Shown: positions 9,001-11,959 of the stretch, piece after piece | Position numbering within the stretch: the first letter of the stretch is position 1 | Layout of the letters: each line of letters starts with the position of its first letter | NCBI GenBank assembly: GCA_010021705.1 | Contig: RGMU01000025.1 | Span: forward strand, 1-11,959 | Direction of reading: 5' to 3' | Length of the DNA: 11,959 bases | Source: Chitinophagia bacterium | Lineage (GTDB): Bacteria; Bacteroidota; Bacteroidia; Chitinophagales; Chitinophagaceae | Translations under genes and position numbers: made by a program | The notes under the pieces: model-generated | What the model saw: only the letters and a program-made list of their open reading frames with translations | The model's database searches: none | Told to the model about the DNA's origin: nothing

Positions 9001-10340
9001 TAGTAGTTATAGGTCGTACCGGTGAGGTGCGTATAGTGGACGTTGCCAACGACAGGCTTCTTATTACCAACAACGTGCCTTATGGTTCGTTCCTAAAAGT
9101 AGAAAACGGAGCTAAAGTAGCAAAAGACACCGTGATATGCACTTGGGAACCGTTTAACAATGTTATTGTATCTGAAATTAGCGGTAAAGTAAAGTTTGAT
9201 AGTATTATTGAGGGCGTTACCTATCGTGATGAAGCGGATGCTCAAACGGGCTTGCGCGAAAAGGTGGTAATAGAAACCAAAGACAAAACCAAAATACCGT
9301 CTATTATTATAGAAGGCGATGAAACCAAAGCTTACAATCTTCCGGTTGGCTCTCACATTTCGGTAGAAATAGGCGAAGAAGTGCATAACGGGCAGGTATT
9401 GGTGAAGATACCGCGTATCTTAGGTCGTAGCCGAGATATTACGGGTGGTTTGCCACGCGTAACAGAGCTATTTGAAGCTCGTAACCCCAGCAACCCTGCC
9501 ATAGTAGCCGAAATAGACGGCGTAGTAGTGTTGGGTAATGTGAAGCGCGGTAACAAAGAAATTGTGATAGAATCACGCGAAGGCATTGTTAAAAAATACT
9601 TAGTACCGCTAACCCGCCACATTATGGTGCAAGACGGCGACTTTGTGAAAGCCGGTACACCACTGTCTGACGGTGCCATTACACCGGGAGATATACTGTC
9701 TATCAAAGGTCCATTTGCGGTGCAAGAATACCTTGTAAACGAAATTCAAGAAGTATATCGCTTGCAGGGCGTAAAAATCAATGATAAGCACATTGAGGTG
9801 ATTGTTAGGCAAATGATGCGCAAGGTGAACATTATGGACGCAGGTGATACCAAATTCCTTGAAGACGACACTATAGATAAGTTTGACTTTATGGATGAAA
9901 ACGACTGGATTTATGACAAAAAAGTTGTTATAGATGCCGGCGCATCGGATAAACTACATGCCGGACAAATAGTTACCTTACGTGAACTAAGGGAAGAAAA
10001 CAGCCAACTAAAGCGTGCCGACAAAAAATTGGTGGAATATCGCAATGCCAATCCGGCAACGTCTTCACCTATGCTATTGGGTATTACAAAGGCATCTTTG
10101 GGTACGCAAAGCTGGATATCTGCTGCCTCCTTCCAAGAAACCACTAAGGTGCTTTCGCAGGCTGCCATTAACGGTAAGTACGACTTCTTGTCAGGCTTAA
10201 AAGAAAACGTTATTACCGGTAACTTAATTCCTGCCGGTACGGGCTTGCGTGAGTTTGACAACCTTGTGGTAGGTAGCACAGAAGAGGTAGAACTTCTACT
10301 TGCCAATCGTGATTTATTGCAGTTTGATGATGAAGAATAG
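6015..10340 (+). CDS. rpoC: DNA-directed RNA polymerase subunit beta-prime (RpoC)
   Basis: Beta-prime subunit, which carries the catalytic Mg2+ site, clamp, bridge helix and trigger loop. The 1441-residue length fits Bacteroidota RpoC. From the N-terminus: the first zinc-binding site with Cys66, Cys68, Cys81 and Cys84; the invariant Asn-Ala-Asp-Phe-Asp-Gly-Asp motif at 482-488, whose Asp484, Asp486 and Asp488 hold the Mg2+; the second zinc site with Cys832, Cys906, Cys913 and Cys916; and the trigger-loop region around 936-957, with His954 equivalent to E. coli His936. The bridge-helix region (Ser-Thr-His-Gly-Ala-Arg-Lys-Gly-Leu-Ala-Asp-Thr-Ala) lies near residue 800. All key residues are present and the frame is unbroken. 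It starts 32 nt after rpoB with no promoter or terminator between, so it is cotranscribed with it, and it ends before a strong terminator. No Shine-Dalgarno sequence is seen; the start is fixed by the conserved N-terminus. Confidence 0.99.
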   Translation: MAVKKDSRPKAGFQKITISLASPDAILERSFGEVLKPETINYRTYKPERDGLFCEKIFGPVKDYECFCGKYKRVRYKGIVCDRCGVEVTEKKVRRERLGHIKLVVPIVHIWYFKSLPNKIGYILGLSSKKMESVVYYEKYIVVAVGVAEEIIRQKLNLKDSETAHQQLLSEDEYIDVLDSLPKDNQSLSDDDPNKFIAKMGAEAMQMLLSRIELDTLSYELRAAATSESSQQRKQDALKRLSVVEAFREANTRIENKLEWMVMQYLPVIPPELRPLVPLDGGRFASSDLNDLYRRVIIRNNRLKRLIEIKAPEVILRNEKRMLQEAVDSLFDNSRKSNAVKAEGGRALKSLSDVLKGKQGRFRQNLLGKRVDYSGRSVIVVGPEMKLHECGLPKDMAAELFKPFIIRKLIERGIVKTVKSAKKLVEKKEAVVWDILENILKGHPILLNRAPTLHRLSIQAFQPRLIEGKAIQLHPLVCSAFNADFDGDQMAVHLPLSNAAILEAQILMLASHNILNPQNGTPITLPSQDMVLGLYYISKGKLSTPEYKMKGEHKTFYSPEEVIIAFNEGKADLHAWIKIRANVRGADGNLSYQFIETTVGRVIFNQFVPKENGYVNLLLTKRSLRDIIGEILKNTNIPKTVQFLDDIKTLGFRTAFKGGLSFNIKDLTIPEVKEQLIESAQGEVDEIWDNYNMGMITNNERYNQIIDVWSRVDTKVTDTLLKEMAADKQGFNSVYMMLDSGARGSKQQVKQLAGLRGLMAKPRRSGSSGSEIIENPILSNFKMGLNVLEYFISTHGARKGLADTALKTADAGYLTRRLVDVAQDGVIMHEDCGTLRGIATSALKDNETEVESLYDRILGRTSLHNVYHPVTQALLANAGEEITEDIGKNIIKSGIDTVEIRSVLTCESRKGICAKCYGKNLATGYMAQKGDAVGIIAAQSIGEPGTQLTLRTFHVGGVANSASTESQLTARFEGTIQFDGLRTTRYTDAETGEEVIVVIGRTGEVRIVDVANDRLLITNNVPYGSFLKVENGAKVAKDTVICTWEPFNNVIVSEISGKVKFDSIIEGVTYRDEADAQTGLREKVVIETKDKTKIPSIIIEGDETKAYNLPVGSHISVEIGEEVHNGQVLVKIPRILGRSRDITGGLPRVTELFEARNPSNPAIVAEIDGVVVLGNVKRGNKEIVIESREGIVKKYLVPLTRHIMVQDGDFVKAGTPLSDGAITPGDILSIKGPFAVQEYLVNEIQEVYRLQGVKINDKHIEVIVRQMMRKVNIMDAGDTKFLEDDTIDKFDFMDENDWIYDKKVVIDAGASDKLHAGQIVTLRELREENSQLKRADKKLVEYRNANPATSSPMLLGITKASLGTQSWISAASFQETTKVLSQAAINGKYDFLSGLKENVITGNLIPAGTGLREFDNLVVGSTEEVELLLANRDLLQFDDEE

Positions 10341-10367
10341 AATTCTTTAGTTTGTTCTATAATTTAC

Positions 10368-10402
10368 AAAATAGGCTGTCTAAAAAAGGCAGCCTATTTT
10401 AT
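10368..10402 (+). terminator. Intrinsic terminator of the rpoBC operon
   Basis: AAAATAGGCTG (10368-10378) pairs perfectly with CAGCCTATTTT (10390-10400). A G-U and a C-G pair extend the stem to about 13 bp around a TAAAAAA loop. The 3' arm ends in TTTT, and ATTTT follows. It begins 28 nt after the rpoC stop. The A-tract before the stem means it could also act on minus-strand transcripts that escape the neighbouring terminator. Confidence 0.9.
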
Positions 10403-10470
10403 TTTGAACAGATAAAATGTTTGACGCAAAGCATATAAGGCTGTAGCTAAATCCTTTGGTGTTACAGCAA

Positions 10471-10508
10471 AATAAAAAAGGGGCTGTCATATAAAGACAA
10501 CCCCTTTT
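10471..10508 (-). terminator. Intrinsic terminator of the minus-strand secreted-protein gene
   Basis: AAAAGGGG (10476-10483) pairs with CCCCTTTT (10501-10508) and TGTC (10485-10488) with GACA (10496-10499), with one C/A mismatch between the blocks and a 7-nt loop. Read on the minus strand, the stem ends in a T-rich run (complement of 10471-10479). It lies 24 nt past the stop codon at 10533. The flanking A and T tracts make it potentially bidirectional. Confidence 0.85.
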
Positions 10509-10532
10509 AAGTATTAATTGAAGTGCTGTAAA

Positions 10533-11462
10533 CTACTCTTTTACGAATGTAGCGGTGTAGTATTTATTAGTATCTCCGTCTTGGATGGTAGCAGTGTATA
10601 TACCAATAGGTAGGTTTGCTATATCTAAAGTAGGATTTGCACCGTTTACAATGCCCGCCCAAAGGGTAGCACCTTGCAAATTGTGGATAGTTACTGCCTT
10701 AATTCCGTTAGTTGGCAAGCTGATGGTTAAATTGCTTTGTGTGGGATTAGGGTATACACTAAGTGGCTCATATTTAACTACAGAAGTTATTGTAGATATA
10801 CCTCCGGTAGTAACAGAGTCTGCATCTAATGTTATGTTGTCAAAACGATTGTTGCCCGATGTTCCAACCGTGTTACCGCGGAATTTAATACGGAATACAA
10901 GTTTTGAATTATTATTTACAGTAGTATCAGAGCCAAACCTTATGGTAGTGCGCTTAAATGTGGTAGTAGGAGAATCCATTGCAATGGATAAACCGGTGGT
11001 TATCCAAGTTGTTCCGCTATCGGTGCTGTAATCAAACCTTTGTTGCAACATGCCATTATTAGAGCGCATGCTGGCATAAGTTAGTTTAAGATTTTTGTAA
11101 TACCGAGATGGTATGTACATACGTAATTCCATGCTATCTGAAGGGTTACGTAAACGCATACCATTACCTGCGGTATCTCCCATACGTAAGTTAACAGAAT
11201 CATAATCGGCAGCAACTACGGGATAGTAATCAACATAAGCACTGTCAGTAACGGAGGTATAAGATTTTTGATATACTACCGTAGCCTTATTGGTATCTAA
11301 GCGAGAAAAGTTGGCTTTAATGTAGCGCAACGTAGGCAAGCGTACCGTGTCTCGGAAAGTGTTAAAGTTCCAATAATGTACTAAATAAGCCTGCGCTATG
11401 GCATTTGAATTAACAAGGGCTATTGCGGTGAATAAAAATAGGACGTGTAATACTTTTTTCAT
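10533..11462 (-). CDS. Secreted protein with T9SS type A sorting domain
   Basis: A 309-residue protein likely exported by Sec and then by the type IX secretion system to the cell surface or medium. Residues 1-23 are a signal peptide (Met-Lys-Lys, hydrophobic core, cleavage probably after Ala-Ile-Ala23). Residues about 29-216 form a beta-rich domain. It opens with His-Tyr-Trp-Asn-Phe-Asn and contains Gln-Arg-Phe-Asp-Tyr-Ser-Thr-Asp-Ser-Gly-Thr-Thr-Trp. It ends with Asn-Asn-Arg-Phe-Asp-Asn-Ile-Thr-Leu, a pattern I associate with jelly-roll-like modules of Bacteroidota secreted proteins. A linker leads to the C-terminal sorting domain (about 232-309), marked by Ser-Val-Tyr-Pro-Asn-Pro, the central Val-Thr-Ile-His-Asn-Leu-Gln-Gly strand, Leu-Pro-Ile-Gly-Ile-Tyr, and a final Lys-Glu. 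No catalytic motif is visible, so adhesion or glycan binding is possible but unproven. The ATG at 11462 starts the signal peptide. Confidence 0.9.
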   Translation of the reverse strand: MKKVLHVLFLFTAIALVNSNAIAQAYLVHYWNFNTFRDTVRLPTLRYIKANFSRLDTNKATVVYQKSYTSVTDSAYVDYYPVVAADYDSVNLRMGDTAGNGMRLRNPSDSMELRMYIPSRYYKNLKLTYASMRSNNGMLQQRFDYSTDSGTTWITTGLSIAMDSPTTTFKRTTIRFGSDTTVNNNSKLVFRIKFRGNTVGTSGNNRFDNITLDADSVTTGGISTITSVVKYEPLSVYPNPTQSNLTISLPTNGIKAVTIHNLQGATLWAGIVNGANPTLDIANLPIGIYTATIQDGDTNKYYTATFVKE

Positions 11463-11483
11463 ATACTAAATTAAAATGATGTG

Positions 11484-11512
11484 CGAAAGTACATAGAATA
11501 AAAGAACTGCAA
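11484..11512 (-). promoter_or_regulatory. Possible promoter of the minus-strand secreted-protein gene
   Basis: On the minus strand, TTG (11512-11510) is followed after 18 nt by TACTTTCG (11491-11484), which departs from the TAnnTTTG consensus by one base. The ATG at 11462 would follow a leader of roughly 15 nt. The spacing is good but the -7 box is imperfect. Confidence 0.4.
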
Positions 11513-11548
11513 TATTATTTAATTGTTACCAAAATACGCTATGGTTGG

Positions 11549-11588
11549 TCTGAATTGTGGTTTTTGGCGTTTCTCTGAACTGTGATTT
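11549..11588. repeat. Two imperfect 15-bp direct repeats
   Basis: TCTGAATTGTGGTTT at 11549-11563 and TCTGAACTGTGATTT at 11574-11588 agree at 13 of 15 positions and start 25 bp apart. They could be the worn end of a longer interspersed repeat. With only two copies here the meaning is uncertain. Confidence 0.5.
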
Positions 11589-11617
11589 ATGTGAAGTGTA
11601 TAACGACTATGACAAGC

Positions 11618-11645
11618 GTAGGGGCTGAAAATTTTCAGCCCCTAC
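11618..11645. repeat. Perfect 28-bp palindrome (REP-like)
   Basis: GTAGGGGCTGAAAA (11618-11631) is followed without a gap by its exact reverse complement (11632-11645). As RNA or single-stranded DNA it would form a 10-bp stem, GTAGGGGCTG with CAGCCCCTAC, capped by AAAATTTT. Neither strand has a T-run after the stem, so it is not a standard intrinsic terminator. It lies downstream of the partial gene and upstream of the complete one. GTAGGGGC-type palindromes resemble small interspersed elements of bacterial genomes, but copy number cannot be seen here. Confidence 0.8.
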
Positions 11646-11652
11646 ACACCCT

Positions 11653-11691
11653 ATTAACCATTAACCATTAATCATTATCAATTAACCATTA
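11653..11691. repeat. Degenerate heptamer tandem array (ATTAACC type)
   Basis: Five units stay in exact 7-bp phase: ATTAACC, ATTAACC, ATTAATC, ATTATCA, ATTAACC, followed by a partial ATTA (11688-11691). The array starts 7 bp after the palindrome and runs across the stop codon (11678-11680) into the last codons of the partial minus-strand gene. It therefore forms both 3' untranslated sequence and the final Val-Asn of that protein. Confidence 0.75.
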
Positions 11692-11959
11692 CTTTCTCCA
11701 CCCACTTGCGGGTAGCGGTGGTTATAGTTAGCATATAATTGCCCTTAGCTAAGCCGGACAGATTAAGCGTTTGGCTCAGGGTGTTGGCTTGCTGTGTGGC
11801 TACTACTTTGCCGGTGATGTCTGTTAGTATGATACTCGCATTTTCGCTACCCTCCGGTAGGGATATGTTAAGCACATCACTTACAGGGTTGGGGTAGATG
11901 CTAACATACGTTTGTACACTTTCCGGTAGGTCATTGCCGTTAGCGTCTTTGGCTGCTAT
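11678..11959 (-). CDS. Partial secreted protein, C-terminal T9SS type A sorting domain
   Basis: The open frame runs from the TGA at 11678-11680 to the right edge with no stop, so the gene begins outside the window. Only its last 93 residues are visible. They read as a T9SS type A sorting domain. After a short linker (Ala-Lys-Asp-Ala-Asn-Gly-Asn-Asp) comes Val-Ser-Ile-Tyr-Pro-Asn-Pro-Val-Ser-Asp, then Leu-Asn-Ile-Ser-Leu-Pro, then the strand Ile-Leu-Thr-Asp-Ile-Thr-Gly-Lys-Val-Val. Leu-Ala-Lys-Gly-Asn-Tyr and a closing Lys-Val-Met-Val-Asn follow. The domain directs the protein through the outer membrane and is usually cleaved on export. The GTG at 11875 is an internal codon and not a start, since the conserved Tyr-Pro-Asn-Pro motif lies upstream of it. 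The cargo domain, and so the function, is unknown. The gene is on the same strand as the complete T9SS protein 215 nt downstream. Confidence 0.88.
   Translation of the reverse strand: MAAKDANGNDLPESVQTYVSIYPNPVSDVLNISLPEGSENASIILTDITGKVVATQQANTLSQTLNLSGLAKGNYMLTITTATRKWVEKVMVN

Larger units (their letters stand above)
10341..10532. other. Convergent intergenic region with two terminators
   Basis: The 192-nt gap between rpoC and the facing minus-strand gene contains a terminator for each direction (10368-10402 and 10471-10508). Between them (about 10403-10470) I see no gene or convincing structure, only a weak 6-bp inverted repeat, GCTGTA (10440-10445) with TACAGC (10463-10468). Confidence 0.7.
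11463..11677. other. Repeat-rich intergenic region between two secreted-protein genes
   Basis: This 215-nt gap holds the promoter of the complete gene (11484-11512), a pair of imperfect 15-bp direct repeats (11549-11588), a perfect 28-bp palindrome (11618-11645) and most of a heptamer array (11653-11691). No open reading frame or structural RNA was recognised in it. Confidence 0.7.

Noticed and set aside
6890..10306. Antisense open frames of 65-131 codons and a 61-codon plus-strand frame inside rpoC
   Set aside because: Same reasoning: rpoC is intact and fully explains the sequence, and the alternative translations lack domains or signal sequences.
10440..10468. Inverted repeat GCTGTA...TACAGC between the two terminators
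   Set aside because: Only 6 bp with a 17-nt loop, so it is within chance expectation.
10585..11031. A 148-codon plus-strand frame opposite the T9SS protein gene
   Set aside because: The minus-strand frame has a signal peptide and a sorting domain, while the plus frame has no recognisable domain and is its mirror.
11653..11691. CRISPR array
   Set aside because: The units are 7 bp and directly tandem, with no spacers, and no cas gene is present.
11678..11875. A separate 65-residue gene starting at GTG 11875
   Set aside because: The frame is open to the window edge and the conserved Tyr-Pro-Asn-Pro motif of the sorting domain lies upstream of that codon, so this is the tail of a larger gene.

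Overview
The window is a chromosomal segment from a member of the Bacteroidota. The RpoB and RpoC sequences are Bacteroidota-type along their whole length. Two proteins end in type IX secretion system (T9SS) type A sorting domains. None of the gene starts has a usable Shine-Dalgarno sequence, and the best promoter fits the Bacteroidota housekeeping consensus (TTG, about 19 nt, TAnnTTTG). The style of HutI and of the secreted proteins suggests the Chitinophagales/Sphingobacteriales side of the phylum, but this finer placement is inference.

Left part (1-2169): a small lipoprotein of unknown function (93-650) ends at a strong intrinsic terminator (676-699). Only 20 nt later hutI begins (720-1964, imidazolonepropionase of histidine degradation). 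A 205-nt gap follows, carrying a promoter (1997-2027) and then a 16-bp hairpin with a U-rich tail (2098-2141) inside the predicted rpoB leader.

Central part (2170-10340): rpoB and rpoC, complete and intact, 32 nt apart, almost certainly one operon encoding the beta and beta-prime subunits of RNA polymerase. The usual upstream partners rplK, rplA, rplJ and rplL are absent, so rpoBC depends on its own promoter here. The operon closes with an intrinsic terminator at 10368-10402.

Right part (10341-11959): two minus-strand genes for secreted proteins with C-terminal T9SS sorting domains converge on rpoC. One is complete (10533-11462). The other enters from beyond the right edge (11678-11959). The complete gene has its own terminator at 10471-10508. 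The 215-nt gap between the two genes holds a perfect 28-bp palindrome, an ATTAACC-type heptamer array running into the 3' end of the partial gene, and a pair of imperfect 15-bp direct repeats.

Most of the window is conserved housekeeping sequence, and I see no new multi-gene system. The points most worth a second look are the rpoB leader hairpin, the detachment of rpoBC from the ribosomal-protein genes, and the palindrome plus heptamer array on the right.
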